From assembly GCA_038144835.1 (NCBI GenBank), contig JAYQON010000044.1, positions 1 through 23,105 of the forward strand: DNA of 23,105 bases. The letters run 5' to 3'. Positions 16,140 to 23,105 of this stretch are shown here, piece after piece (positions within the stretch are counted from its first letter, which is position 1; every line of letters starts with the position of its first letter). Source of the DNA: JALHOQ01 sp038144835. GTDB lineage: Bacteria; Bdellovibrionota; Bdellovibrionia; Bdellovibrionales; UBA1609. The notes beneath the pieces are model-generated. The model was not told the origin of the DNA, did no database searches, and saw nothing but the letters and a program-made list of their open reading frames with translations. Both the position numbers and the translations under genes were made by a program.

Positions 16140-16210
16140 GGTGAGAGAACCTCTCTTCACCATGATGCCAGTTTTTAAAAGCGAAATGTGAGAAAAATAT
16201 CCGAAACTGA

Positions 16211-16762
16211 CTAGCGACTGGTGCCGCTTTGCGGATCACTCACAGAAAAATTATCAAATGGGGTCGATGCGGACGCGGCAGAAAATGAACCCGTCTCAGG
16301 CGATGCCGGACCGTAGTCTGGCAGTCTTGTGACACCAATTTCAACCTGCTCTGGGCCTCCCCCTCCAGAAGCGAAAGTTCGCCCCGCCGAAGTGGGTGTG
16401 ACGGCTCCGCCTGAGGGCGCTGCGGGCTTTGGTGAATACCCGCCCAGCTCATTGAGTGCAGCCTCAATTTTTACGGCTTGAGCTTTGATTTGCTGCTCAC
16501 TGATGGAAGCCGGAAGAAGTTTTGGATCGGGAACCTGGCCAGGCAAAAGTCCTTGCGTGGCGTTGGCCAGTTGAGGAAGGCCAGCTGCGGCAGCGGGTCC
16601 ACCAATCGCAACAGCCTTGGCTGCATTTCGATATTGATCAAGACAAGCCTGACTTTTTGAACACTCTGCCCAAAAATCTTTGACCTTTTTTTTGTCAGAG
16701 CAAGCCATCTGCAAAACGCTTAACGAGAGCATGATCATCATCAAATATTTTGAGTTCTTCAT
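16211..16762 (-). CDS. Small lipoprotein-like protein, low-complexity tail
   Basis: From ATG 16762 (GGGGAA about 8 nt upstream) the product is 183 residues. The N-terminus MKNSKYLMMIMLSLSVLQMAC is a signal peptide with C21 as probable lipid-bearing cysteine; the lipobox QMAC is not canonical because Leu is at -4 rather than -3. A charged KKKVKDFWAEC segment and an alanine-rich helix follow. The second half is rich in Gly, Ser, Pro and Ala and ends SDPQSGTSR. No family is recognised. It starts 17 bp after the stop of the preceding lipoprotein, so the two form an operon. The longer frame to 16867 overlaps that gene and is rejected. Confidence 0.65.
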   Translation of the reverse strand: MKNSKYLMMIMLSLSVLQMACSDKKKVKDFWAECSKSQACLDQYRNAAKAVAIGGPAAAAGLPQLANATQGLLPGQVPDPKLLPASISEQQIKAQAVKIEAALNELGGYSPKPAAPSGGAVTPTSAGRTFASGGGGPEQVEIGVTRLPDYGPASPETGSFSAASASTPFDNFSVSDPQSGTSR

Positions 16763-16779
16763 ACTACTTTCCCCTAATC

Positions 16780-17760
16780 TCATTGAGAAACAGCCGACCA
16801 GTCGTATCGCGTGCCATCGGGCACAGTGAATGTACCTGACAGCAAACGCGCTGCACCGCTTGTCCAAATAGTTCCCGTATACTGCGAACCGGTGGTCAGA
16901 TTCGTTAACGTCAACGTCGTCCCATTACACATGCCAGTGATCACGTACAAATAACCTTGTAGCTGCAAATGTCCTCCAAGCGCACCGCTTGAGTCTTGCA
17001 CAAGAGCCAAAGTCGCTCCCGTTGCGCCTGCTATAGTGGCATTGTAAAGGCCGCCACAATTTACACTTGGATTAATCAGCGCACTGGGAGCAGATTGCGA
17101 AAAGGCATTCCAAGCATACGTAGCGCCGGCGGCATTTAGTGTTCCAGTAAGAGCCAATAAATTGCCACTCAGAGTGGCCGTGGCAGTGTAGGCGACAGAG
17201 TTCACTAGATTCGTAAAATTGATTGTGCCTCCCGCTGAGGTCAACGCACAGGTTCCGCTCACTGGGTAATAATAGTTCATCATGTAGAGGTAGCCCTCTG
17301 CCCTTCCTGATTGATCTTGCACAAGCGATAGCCGGGCCGGATTGCCGGCAATATCTGCGGTATAAGTGCCGGTGCAACTCAAAGGCGTCGTTGTCGGCGT
17401 AGGTGTGGATCTAGGAAGAGTGATCGACGTGTAGCCACTCGCGCCCAAACTGTCCGATATGGTGATCGTCACGTAACCTAATGTAGAACTGGCGGGAGCC
17501 GTAAATAAATATGTACCGGTTCCGCTGTTGACCAAGGTTCCTTCAGAGGCAACAGCATTATTGTAAATACCGCTACCACCTGAGACCGTGATGATCGCAC
17601 TGGCTCCAAACTCCAGGTAGGTTGAACTTGTCATTACTGAGATTGCCGAAACACTGGCTGCTGCAGTTGTGGGCGCAGAGGTTGAAGTTTTTGATTTTGA
17701 GCAAGCGGTCAATGCGGCAGCAAATACCAGCAGAATGTGAATTGCTTTTAGTTTCGGCAT
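16780..17760 (-). CDS. Lipoprotein with an Ig-like module and two tandem repeat domains
   Basis: From ATG 17760 (AGGAGGAG about 7 nt upstream) the product is 326 residues with a clear lipobox LTAC (C20). A Ser/Thr/Ala linker leads to an Ig-like beta module (about 37-106, with IITVSGGSGIY). Two copies of one domain of about 92 residues follow (129-222 and 235-326). Both copies share C-x-G-x-Y-x-A-x-I-A-G, LxLVQDxSG, a Tyr-rich GYLY strand, a central Cys, TxxxSG and an aromatic YxW ending SQ. The repeat resembles no family I can name. It is likely a surface lipoprotein. It heads the minus-strand series 17760-15465. Confidence 0.72.
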   Translation of the reverse strand: MPKLKAIHILLVFAAALTACSKSKTSTSAPTTAAASVSAISVMTSSTYLEFGASAIITVSGGSGIYNNAVASEGTLVNSGTGTYLFTAPASSTLGYVTITISDSLGASGYTSITLPRSTPTPTTTPLSCTGTYTADIAGNPARLSLVQDQSGRAEGYLYMMNYYYPVSGTCALTSAGGTINFTNLVNSVAYTATATLSGNLLALTGTLNAAGATYAWNAFSQSAPSALINPSVNCGGLYNATIAGATGATLALVQDSSGALGGHLQLQGYLYVITGMCNGTTLTLTNLTTGSQYTGTIWTSGAARLLSGTFTVPDGTRYDWSAVSQ

Positions 17761-17792
17761 TGGATACTCCTCCTTGGCCTCGTCCCTTGAGT

Positions 17793-17895
17793 GTAAGAGC
17801 AAATTGTTGCGAAATTGTTGAAATTGCCTTGCGTATCAAACTGAAACAAAGATTCTCTTCTTGAGACAATTATCACGAGAAAATTCGCTCTTACC
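17793..17895. repeat. 13-bp inverted repeat across the divergent lipoprotein promoter region
   Basis: GTAAGAGCAAATT (17793-17805) is matched at 12 of 13 positions by the inverse complement of AATTCGCTCTTAC (17883-17895), with 77 bp between the arms. The arms flank the space where the promoters of the divergent lipoproteins at 17760 and 17939 must lie. A pair of sites for one regulator with looping, or two half-operators for the two directions, would fit. No promoter boxes of good quality are evident. Confidence 0.45.
17801..17826. promoter_or_regulatory. Helically phased AAATTGTTG direct repeats
   Basis: AAATTGTTG occurs at 17801-17809 and 17812-17820, exactly 11 bp apart, followed at 17821-17826 by AAATTG. 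Direct repeats one helical turn apart are typical of binding sites for OmpR-type regulators, and an OmpR-type regulator is encoded at the end of the gene series downstream. The sites lie 41-66 bp before the start of the lipoprotein at 17760. Binding is inference. Confidence 0.4.
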
Positions 17896-17938
17896 CATTG
17901 GTGTTATAAACTGAGAAAGTGTCAACCAGGGGGGATTA

Positions 17939-18787
17939 ATGAGGGTCACGCGATGGATCGGCGTCGGTGCTGGGCTTTTTTTATTACTGACGTTGTATTC
18001 TAACTGCGCTCAAGACCTACCACAGGAAGTAAATAACTATTCCTCGAACTCTACCGAGACGGGACCCACCACGGCGACAGGTATTTCCGCAAGTTTTAGT
18101 CCCGCGGCAATTTTTACCGATCAATCCTCTTACCTTACCGTTTCGGGGGGAATACCTCCTTACAGTTTTTCACTCATCCAAGGCAGCGGAACTTTAAGCA
18201 GTAATGGAGTATTGTCGGGTCCACTCATAGCGGGCAATTTTAGGGCAAGAGTCACTGACCAATCCGGGCAATCCGTAGAGATTGCAATCACCGTTACGGA
18301 TCGCGGAGCAGGCAATGGTGACTCACCCTGCACCACACCTTGGGGAACCTCAGTTCCCAGTGGTTTGTCGGTAGTCGCTTTTCAGAGTCAGGAAATTTTT
18401 TGCCCATCAACAACCACTTGTCAGTCAGAAACTCGCTACTGCAACAATGGAACACTGAGCGGATCGTTCACAAAAGCCAGTTGCACCCAGCGTGCGTGCG
18501 TCTACAAAAAAATCGCATATTCCACAAACCAATACAGTGGAAACAGCCTCTGCCAAATTAGTAATGATGAGAGTGGCAGCTACAGCAGTATTCCCTTGGT
18601 GTATAGCTCCTCGCAAATTCCATCTTCGTGTATGGCCAAGGACTACCATTCTTCGGTAATTTGTCATCTCGACGGCACCTACGATGGCGAAGGCGGCACC
18701 TATTACAATTACTATAAATATCAATGCGTCAGCGCCACTGAATCACCGAGTGTTGAGTACTATAATATCTCTTATGACAGCCCTTGA
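17939..18787 (+). CDS. Cysteine-rich lipoprotein with an Ig-like module
   Basis: The 282-residue product starts at ATG 17939 behind a GGGGGGA ribosome site. A signal segment (WIGVGAGLFLLLTLYSNC) ends in C23, a probable but loose lipobox. A Ser/Thr/Asn linker is followed by an Ig-like module (about 48-122, YLTVSGGIPPYSFSL, then FRARVTDQSGQS). Next comes a module with SETRYCNNGTLSGSFTKASC, a Cys-rich type repeated in many secreted proteins of Bdellovibrio-like bacteria. The Tyr/Ser-rich C-terminus holds more paired cysteines. The Ig-like module resembles that of the divergent lipoprotein at 16780-17760. Likely surface-exposed; function unknown. Confidence 0.72.
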   Translation: MRVTRWIGVGAGLFLLLTLYSNCAQDLPQEVNNYSSNSTETGPTTATGISASFSPAAIFTDQSSYLTVSGGIPPYSFSLIQGSGTLSSNGVLSGPLIAGNFRARVTDQSGQSVEIAITVTDRGAGNGDSPCTTPWGTSVPSGLSVVAFQSQEIFCPSTTTCQSETRYCNNGTLSGSFTKASCTQRACVYKKIAYSTNQYSGNSLCQISNDESGSYSSIPLVYSSSQIPSSCMAKDYHSSVICHLDGTYDGEGGTYYNYYKYQCVSATESPSVEYYNISYDSP

Positions 18788-18819
18788 GCCGGCGGTTCCC
18801 GTGAGCTTCAAACGAAGAA

Positions 18820-18906
18820 TGGTGCCCAAAAGAGGACTTGAACCTCCACGGGATTGCTCCCACTACACCCTGAATGTAGCGCGTCTACCAATTCCGCCAT
18901 TTGGGC
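18820..18906 (-). tRNA. tRNA-Leu (anticodon CAG)
   Basis: Read on the minus strand from 18906, the sequence folds as a class II tRNA. The 7-bp acceptor stem is GCCCAAA (18906-18900) with TTTGGGC (18830-18824), followed by discriminator A and an encoded CCA (18822-18820). The anticodon arm is CTACA, loop TTCAGGG, TGTAG, giving anticodon CAG, which reads CUG leucine codons. A long variable arm (TGGGAGCAATCCCG) and a T arm GGAGG, TTCAAGT, CCTCT complete it. It lies between the lipoprotein gene (ends 18787) and the permease gene, on the permease strand. No integrase or duplicated tRNA end is present. Confidence 0.95.
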
Positions 18907-18922
18907 ATCCAAGGAAGACAGA

Positions 18923-18951
18923 AAGTTAAAGCCTGCTTAGGGCCGCGTCAA
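18923..18951 (-). promoter_or_regulatory. Candidate promoter for tRNA-Leu
   Basis: On the minus strand TTGACG (18951-18946) resembles a -35 box, and TAACTT (18928-18923) stands 17 bp downstream as a weak -10 box. Transcription would begin near 18916, giving a leader of about 10 nt before the tRNA. Arms ATCCAAGG (18907-18914) and CCTTGGAT (18952-18959), perfect inverted copies, enclose this promoter between the tRNA 5' end and the permease stop codon. Confidence 0.4.
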
Positions 18952-18959
18952 CCTTGGAT

Positions 18960-19712
18960 TTAAACCGTCCGCATCCATACGCGGTAAGCCAAGAAGAGCA
19001 GTACCAAAGCTAAAAAACGCACAATCCAGATGCCTTTGAGACGAGCGGCCAAGCGACTGCCGGCGACCCCGCCAGCAAACACTGCTGGTGCCATAAAAAC
19101 AATATCGGACCACGGGGCTTTGGCGCGAAACACGCCTTCCAGAATTAACAAAGAAACTGCAGCTAAAATACCCAAAACTAGCTGTGAGGTCGCCGTAGAC
19201 TCGCGTACGGCTCGACGGCGGACATAAACCATAAACGGAACTCGCACAACTCCGCCGCCCACACCAAAAAAAGTAGCCAGAACACCAGTCAACACACTGA
19301 CTACGCCGTCCAGTAACTGAAATGGCTCCGACGGATCGGCAATTTGCGCATCTGCTCCCGGAGAGCGCCAAAAGATATAAACTCCCAGCAGGCCTAAAAA
19401 AACGGCCAGATAAAGCTCAAATTGACCACGCACGACCAAGCTCTGAATTAATAAGCCAAAAAATCCACCCACAACGGTAAACAACGTCATTGGGCGGGCA
19501 TATTTAAAATCAACATACCGAAGCTGCCCTCCAAGAAACAAAGCACTCAAAGCATTCATAAAGGCCAAACTTAAAGAAATTGCCGCTAAGCTTGCAGGGC
19601 CATACTCGGCACCATAGATCTGAACCAAAAAGGGCATCAAAAAAGCACCGCCACCCAGGCCGGACAATGACCCGAGAGTCGCCGCAAAGAAGGCGTAAAC
19701 AAATAGAGGCAT
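18960..19712 (-). CDS. TSUP (TauE/SafE) family membrane permease
   Basis: The 250-residue protein is hydrophobic throughout, with about seven or eight membrane segments. It has the paired repeat of the family: SGLGGGAFLMP near residue 17 and FGVGGGVVRVP near 149. TSUP proteins move sulfite, sulfonates, thiosulfate or other small organic anions across the inner membrane; the substrate here is unknown. The start at 19712 has a weak GAGAG-like site upstream. It follows the histidine kinase gene by 38 bp on the same strand, so it is probably the third gene of that operon and may respond to the same signal. Confidence 0.85.
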   Translation of the reverse strand: MPLFVYAFFAATLGSLSGLGGGAFLMPFLVQIYGAEYGPASLAAISLSLAFMNALSALFLGGQLRYVDFKYARPMTLFTVVGGFFGLLIQSLVVRGQFELYLAVFLGLLGVYIFWRSPGADAQIADPSEPFQLLDGVVSVLTGVLATFFGVGGGVVRVPFMVYVRRRAVRESTATSQLVLGILAAVSLLILEGVFRAKAPWSDIVFMAPAVFAGGVAGSRLAARLKGIWIVRFLALVLLFLAYRVWMRTV

Positions 19713-19750
19713 GCCACTGTTAAAACTCTCACAAAGCCAGATGTCACGCC

Positions 19751-21208
19751 TTAAGCGCGAGGGAATCGCAATGTGACAACCGTCCCATGATCGGGCGCCT
19801 CATCTAGGTCAACCTGAACTTTGTGGAGGGCCGCGATCTCGGAAGCAATAGACAGCCCCAAGCCTGAACCAGCGATCTCATTTGATGGCTGTACTCGCTG
19901 AAAGCGCTCGAAAATCTTTTGCCGCAACTCAGCCGGTACTCCGGGACCATGATCACGAATTCTGAGCTCGACATGCTGCGGACATGCTTTGAGATGCAGC
20001 TCCACAAGTGAATTTTCTGGCGCATATTTGACGGCATTTTCCATAAAATTTTCCATCATTGAATCGAGCAGATCTTCGTCTCCATTGATCTCGACATCCA
20101 GCTCAGATTCAGAATTTTCGGCCAACAGATGCGTGATCAAGCGAACGCCCTTGTTTTTAGCCAGCTTTTGTACGCGCGAAACCACCCGCATAAGCACCTC
20201 ATCCAAGCGCACGGGAACAAAAGCAATGCCGTCATCGCCAGCTTCTAAGCGAGCCAAAAGCAAAAGATCTTGCACCAGTGTGATTAGACGATCGATCTCA
20301 GAGGAAGCTGAGTCCAACCCGGCGGCAATTTCTCCATCCTTGCCGGGCCGTTTGCGCAACATATCCAACTCACCTTTAAGAATGGTGAGGGGAGTTTTTA
20401 ACTGGTGGGATGCATTAGATATGAAGCGGTCCTGACTAGCAAAAGCTCTCTCAAGCCGATCCAACATACCGTTAAAAGTCTCCGACAACTCACGAATTTC
20501 ATCGTGCGCTTCAGGCACAGGCAATCTTTCTGTCAGTTTCTCAACGCCAGTGATTTGCTTAGCTTTTAATGTGATCTCATGAACCGGTCGCAAAGCCTGC
20601 TTGGATAGCCAAACGCCTGCCATCCCTGCAACAAGTAAAAAAATGGGAATTCCTAAAAGAAAAAAAAGTAGCAGGTCAGCTCGCTCTTGGCGAGGTAAGT
20701 CCAAAGGCACCGCCACCTGCAAGATTAAAGGCTCACGCCAATCCTTATGCATGGACCAAAAGGTCAGCAATCGCAGGTCTGGTGATGTTGAACGTAATCC
20801 CAATCGAGAGGCACTGATGGTTTGAAAAATGGCTTTTTCCTCTGGCATTCGGTTCAGAACTTGTGGATCTATCGGCAAATTCTTGTCTTTGAGAGAACGA
20901 GAATGCAACAGCACCCTTCCACTGGAGTCGCGTATTTCAAGAAAGCTGCCTCCCAAATGAAAAGGAAATAACTTGCCCGCTTCAGCAGCACTGGAATTGA
21001 CTACGAAAAGTCGTCCGACAAAATCCATTTCTAAATTGGCGCTGATATCTACGGCAAAATTATAAAGAGTCGTATCGAAGGCCTGGATCTGGGTGCGTTG
21101 AAAATACTGAAACAAAAGCCCACAAAAGACCAATAGCCCGGATGTGAAAATGCTCAGGTAGAGGGTCGCAAGCCGCCAGCGGATTCCATGCTGCCGTAGG
21201 CGCATCAT
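19751..21208 (-). CDS. Sensor histidine kinase, HAMP-HisKA-HATPase
   Basis: The 485-residue protein has a membrane span at about 11-33, an outer sensor region (about 35-177), a second span at about 178-200, a HAMP segment, then the kinase core. The H box RFISNASHQLKTPLTIL holds phospho-acceptor H268. The N box (ENFMENAVKYAP), G1 (DHGPGVP), F (FERFQRV) and G2 (GSGLGLSIA) boxes are all intact. It looks like the CusS/QseC type. It starts in a 4-bp ATGA overlap with the response regulator gene. The signal is unknown, since the outer domain has no recognised fold. Confidence 0.92.
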   Translation of the reverse strand: MMRLRQHGIRWRLATLYLSIFTSGLLVFCGLLFQYFQRTQIQAFDTTLYNFAVDISANLEMDFVGRLFVVNSSAAEAGKLFPFHLGGSFLEIRDSSGRVLLHSRSLKDKNLPIDPQVLNRMPEEKAIFQTISASRLGLRSTSPDLRLLTFWSMHKDWREPLILQVAVPLDLPRQERADLLLFFLLGIPIFLLVAGMAGVWLSKQALRPVHEITLKAKQITGVEKLTERLPVPEAHDEIRELSETFNGMLDRLERAFASQDRFISNASHQLKTPLTILKGELDMLRKRPGKDGEIAAGLDSASSEIDRLITLVQDLLLLARLEAGDDGIAFVPVRLDEVLMRVVSRVQKLAKNKGVRLITHLLAENSESELDVEINGDEDLLDSMMENFMENAVKYAPENSLVELHLKACPQHVELRIRDHGPGVPAELRQKIFERFQRVQPSNEIAGSGLGLSIASEIAALHKVQVDLDEAPDHGTVVTLRFPRA

Positions 21209-21921
21209 TTTGTTGAGGATACGGGCAAAGTTTGATCCAACGACGGCAATCGTTCTCCCTGCTTAAGCACGTAACCATAACCAGTCACCGTGTGCAAAAG
21301 TCGCGAGCCAAAGGGTTCATCAATTTTTTTACGCAAGTGGCGAACATAAACGTCAATCACGTTACTTTCGTTATCAAAGTGTACATCCCAAACATTTTCG
21401 CCAATTTCAGTGCGAGTCAAAGGACGATTGGCGTTGCGCAAGAAGTACTCCAAAAGAGCAAACTCTTTTTGCGTGAGGGCAATATCTTGGCCGGCTCTTT
21501 GTACTCTTCGTTGAATCAAATCCATCTGCAAATCTTCAAAGTGTAAGCGCGTCCGCCCACCCTCCTTGCGACGAAACAAAGCGCGTATGCGAGCCAAAAG
21601 CTCATCGAACTCAAAGGGCTTAGGCAAATAATCGTCCGCTCCTGAATCCAATCCGCGCACTTTGTCGCGAGTTGAATCCAAAGCCGTCAGCATAAGGATA
21701 AAACCCTTAAAATTTTCGTTGCGCAGCTGACGGGCCACATCAATTCCATTGCCATCAGGAAGCATCACATCAAGAATCACCAAATCAAATTCAGAGTTGG
21801 CGGACATGGTGAGCCCTGCACCGGCACTTTCCGCGACCTCTACAACGTATCCAGCTTCTTGCAACCCTTTACGGATAAACCCTGCGGTCTTTTTCTCGTC
21901 CTCAACAATAAGCACTCTCAT
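21205..21921 (-). CDS. OmpR/CusR-type response regulator
   Basis: The 238-residue protein has a receiver domain with E7/D8, phospho-acceptor D51 in LVILDVMLPDGNG, a conserved T in LMLTALD and a KPFEFDELLARI helix. Its winged-helix domain has IALTQKEFALLEYFL and VIDVYVRHLRKKID, then TVTGYGYVL. It resembles CusR/CopR regulators that pair with kinases of the downstream type. A tail of about 15 residues after the DNA-binding domain is extra. It is the first gene of the regulator, kinase and permease operon. Its promoter must lie in the 244-bp gap to 22166. Confidence 0.92.
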   Translation of the reverse strand: MRVLIVEDEKKTAGFIRKGLQEAGYVVEVAESAGAGLTMSANSEFDLVILDVMLPDGNGIDVARQLRNENFKGFILMLTALDSTRDKVRGLDSGADDYLPKPFEFDELLARIRALFRRKEGGRTRLHFEDLQMDLIQRRVQRAGQDIALTQKEFALLEYFLRNANRPLTRTEIGENVWDVHFDNESNVIDVYVRHLRKKIDEPFGSRLLHTVTGYGYVLKQGERLPSLDQTLPVSSTK

Positions 21922-22057
21922 AAGTCGGAAATTACCTGATTTTCGCCACCAGCCGCAAGCCTGTGAATTTCTTTTAATGGCTGTTTAATACCCATTTTAG
22001 ACCCATAGCCTAAATTCGAGACCTGAGAGCAACGAGCAAAAACCCCTTTTGTCAAAT

Positions 22058-22088
22058 GGGTGGGAAGGAATGCTAGGCCTTCCCACCC
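22058..22088. other. Strong GC-rich hairpin in a divergent intergenic region
   Basis: GGGTGGGAAGG (22058-22068) pairs perfectly over 11 bp with CCTTCCCACCC (22078-22088), with a 9-nt loop. It lies in the 244-bp gap between the divergent response regulator (start 21921) and exported protein (start 22166), where a terminator has no obvious gene to end. It may act in a 5' leader, as an operator, or as the end of an unseen small RNA. The rest of the gap shows only a possible promoter at 22132. Confidence 0.5.
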
Positions 22089-22131
22089 CCCTCCTTACTT
22101 TATTTTTGTCCAATATCGGTTTAAGAGTAGA

Positions 22132-22137
22132 TACAAT
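22132..22137 (+). promoter_or_regulatory. Candidate -10 box for the exported protein gene
   Basis: TACAAT at 22132-22137 matches the -10 consensus at five of six positions and precedes the AGGAGA ribosome site (22153-22158). Transcription would start near 22144. No good -35 box stands at the usual distance, so the prediction is tentative. Confidence 0.3.
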
Positions 22138-22165
22138 CTGAAAAAACAACACAGGAGACGGCGCT

Positions 22166-23005
22166 TTGATTTGGTTTTTGATTTGGGCATTGCAATCGGT
22201 GCCGAGCCACGGCGCTTTAACCAAAATAGCCTCTTGCGAACCGCGCGAGGGTGCAAAATATGTCCGAATTATCAAACAATGGCATTTGCCACCCACCACC
22301 ATCACCAAAGGTTTCAAAGAAAAGTACCCACAAGAGACCAATCAAACCGACATCTATAAACAGCTCAACGAGCTTGTAAAAAAGAAGAAGCTACAAGTCC
22401 TTATGGCCGAAGGTTGTGAGGGAGAAATAAATCAAGAATTTAAACTTAAGTTCAATGGTTGGGACTACGCCAGTCTCAAAAAAATTTCGCAAACAAAAAC
22501 CTTTTCTCGCATTCTTACTCATGTACCACTCAAACTTGCCGCTCGACACGGAGCTAAATTGCGTACACTTTGCGGTGACAATGAAAAATTAATTCAAGAA
22601 GGGAATTTGCGAATTTCCAACCTGCGTGGATGGCTCGGCTTCTGGTCGCGACTTACAGAAAACAATACCGACCATGATCGCTTAAAAATGTACGCTGAAG
22701 CCGCCGCAGATTTATTAAAACTACCGCGCACTACGAAAGTTGAAAAGCTTTTAGCCATAATCAAAAGCAATATGAAGTCTGACCTAGATGCCTTTTTAAA
22801 ATCGTTGCGTGAGCGCAACGAAGGCTTCGTAAAATTGGCAAAAGACACCGATTTTACCGCGGCAGCAATCGTCATCGGCGGGCTGCATGCTGAAGACCTG
22901 CGAACAAAACTCCAAGACGCCAAGTTCAACTGCGACGTTTTTGAGCCCGCAGGCTACCAGCCTGCAGACGAAAAATTAATTCAAGACTTTGAAAAAGCTC
23001 TGTGA
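22166..23005 (+). CDS. Exported protein of unknown function, possibly TraB/ChaN-like
   Basis: The 279-residue product starts at TTG 22166, chosen because AGGAGA ends 7 nt upstream and because it puts a short hydrophobic segment (MIWFLIWALQSVPSHGA) at the front as a signal peptide. The mature protein has an early RIIKQWHLPP strand, a VLMAEGCEGEIN segment and a late AIVIGGLHAEDLR strand. Two conserved-looking His-containing strands with an acidic strand recall TraB/GumN and ChaN-type hydrolase folds, but the match is loose. The middle is Lys-rich and helical. It stands alone, divergent from the two-component operon. Confidence 0.6.
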   Translation: MIWFLIWALQSVPSHGALTKIASCEPREGAKYVRIIKQWHLPPTTITKGFKEKYPQETNQTDIYKQLNELVKKKKLQVLMAEGCEGEINQEFKLKFNGWDYASLKKISQTKTFSRILTHVPLKLAARHGAKLRTLCGDNEKLIQEGNLRISNLRGWLGFWSRLTENNTDHDRLKMYAEAAADLLKLPRTTKVEKLLAIIKSNMKSDLDAFLKSLRERNEGFVKLAKDTDFTAAAIVIGGLHAEDLRTKLQDAKFNCDVFEPAGYQPADEKLIQDFEKAL

Positions 23006-23031
23006 GGTTAAGACGACCAACTATAGGTAAG

Positions 23032-23105
23032 CTATATTTCTTCTTTAACTGCGCCAGTTTCAGAATTGGGTGCAGGCTGAGGTGTTTGTTTATTTGGCGT
23101 ACCAC
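23032..23105 (-). CDS. C-terminal end of a minus-strand gene, Pro/Gln-rich tail
   Basis: On the minus strand an open frame enters from the right edge and ends at TAG (23034-23032), giving 23 residues: GTPNKQTPQPAPNS, then ETGAVKEEI. The composition, a Pro/Gln/Asn-rich linker with an acidic-basic tail, looks like the disordered end of a real protein. It would be convergent with the gene ending at 23005. The fragment is too short to assign a family, and it may be chance. Confidence 0.35.
   Translation of the reverse strand, partial: GTPNKQTPQPAPNSETGAVKEEI

Noticed and set aside
16140..16160. Imperfect inverted repeat GAGAGGTTCTCTC at the ribosome site of the orphan regulator
   Set aside because: Only about four strong pairs over a short loop; could occlude the ribosome site but is not convincing.
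18820..18906. tRNA-Leu as an integration site of a mobile element
   Set aside because: No integrase, no repeated tRNA 3' end and no foreign-looking genes are present on either side.
18684..18929. Plus-strand ORF over the tRNA-Leu
   Set aside because: It crosses the tRNA and overlaps the end of the lipoprotein gene in another frame; it is a shadow.

Overview
The window looks like a chromosomal stretch of a Gram-negative bacterium, most likely of the Bdellovibrionota (a Bdellovibrio-like, formerly deltaproteobacterial group). The reasons are mid-range base composition, tight packing of short operons on both strands, many small secreted or lipid-anchored proteins of unknown function, a lipoprotein module of the C-rich SETRxCxNGxLSGS type, and a fused alpha-beta branched-chain 2-oxoacid dehydrogenase E1. 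This assignment is inference from gene content. No mobile element, integrase or CRISPR array is visible.

Layout. 1-185 is the end of a glycine decarboxylase gene (gcvP). 213-2099 (minus) is a two-gene methionine-salvage operon, mtnA then mtnP. 2175-4206 (plus) holds a family 9 glycosyltransferase overlapped by an Rsm22-type methyltransferase. At 4203-6891 a small secreted protein is divergent from a large two-domain acyltransferase that resembles ornithine-lipid synthase OlsF. 6893-8736 (minus) carries a YhcC-type radical SAM protein and a cysteine-rich exported protein. 8825-10797 (plus) is an operon with an MnmC-type tRNA methyltransferase domain, an exported protein and a YiiX-like cysteine hydrolase.

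10929-15453 is an acyl-CoA metabolism island: a glutaryl-CoA dehydrogenase, divergent from an operon of a fused E1 (alpha plus beta) and a FabD-like acyltransferase. The acyltransferase keeps the Ser-His pair but has Met where FabD has the Arg that binds the malonyl carboxylate. This suggests that acyl-CoA made from branched-chain 2-oxoacids is loaded onto a carrier protein. It is the most interesting idea in the window.

15465-18787 is a surface-protein region. A minus-strand series of two lipoproteins and an orphan OmpR-type response regulator is divergent from a third lipoprotein. The 178-bp region between them carries a 13-bp inverted repeat and helically phased direct repeats. 18820-18906 is a tRNA-Leu(CAG) with its own plausible promoter. 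18960-21921 (minus) is a response regulator, histidine kinase and TSUP-family permease operon. 22166-23005 is an exported protein of unknown function, and the right edge holds the tail of a minus-strand gene. No gene-free stretch exceeds 300 bases; the longest, 21922-22165, contains a strong hairpin.
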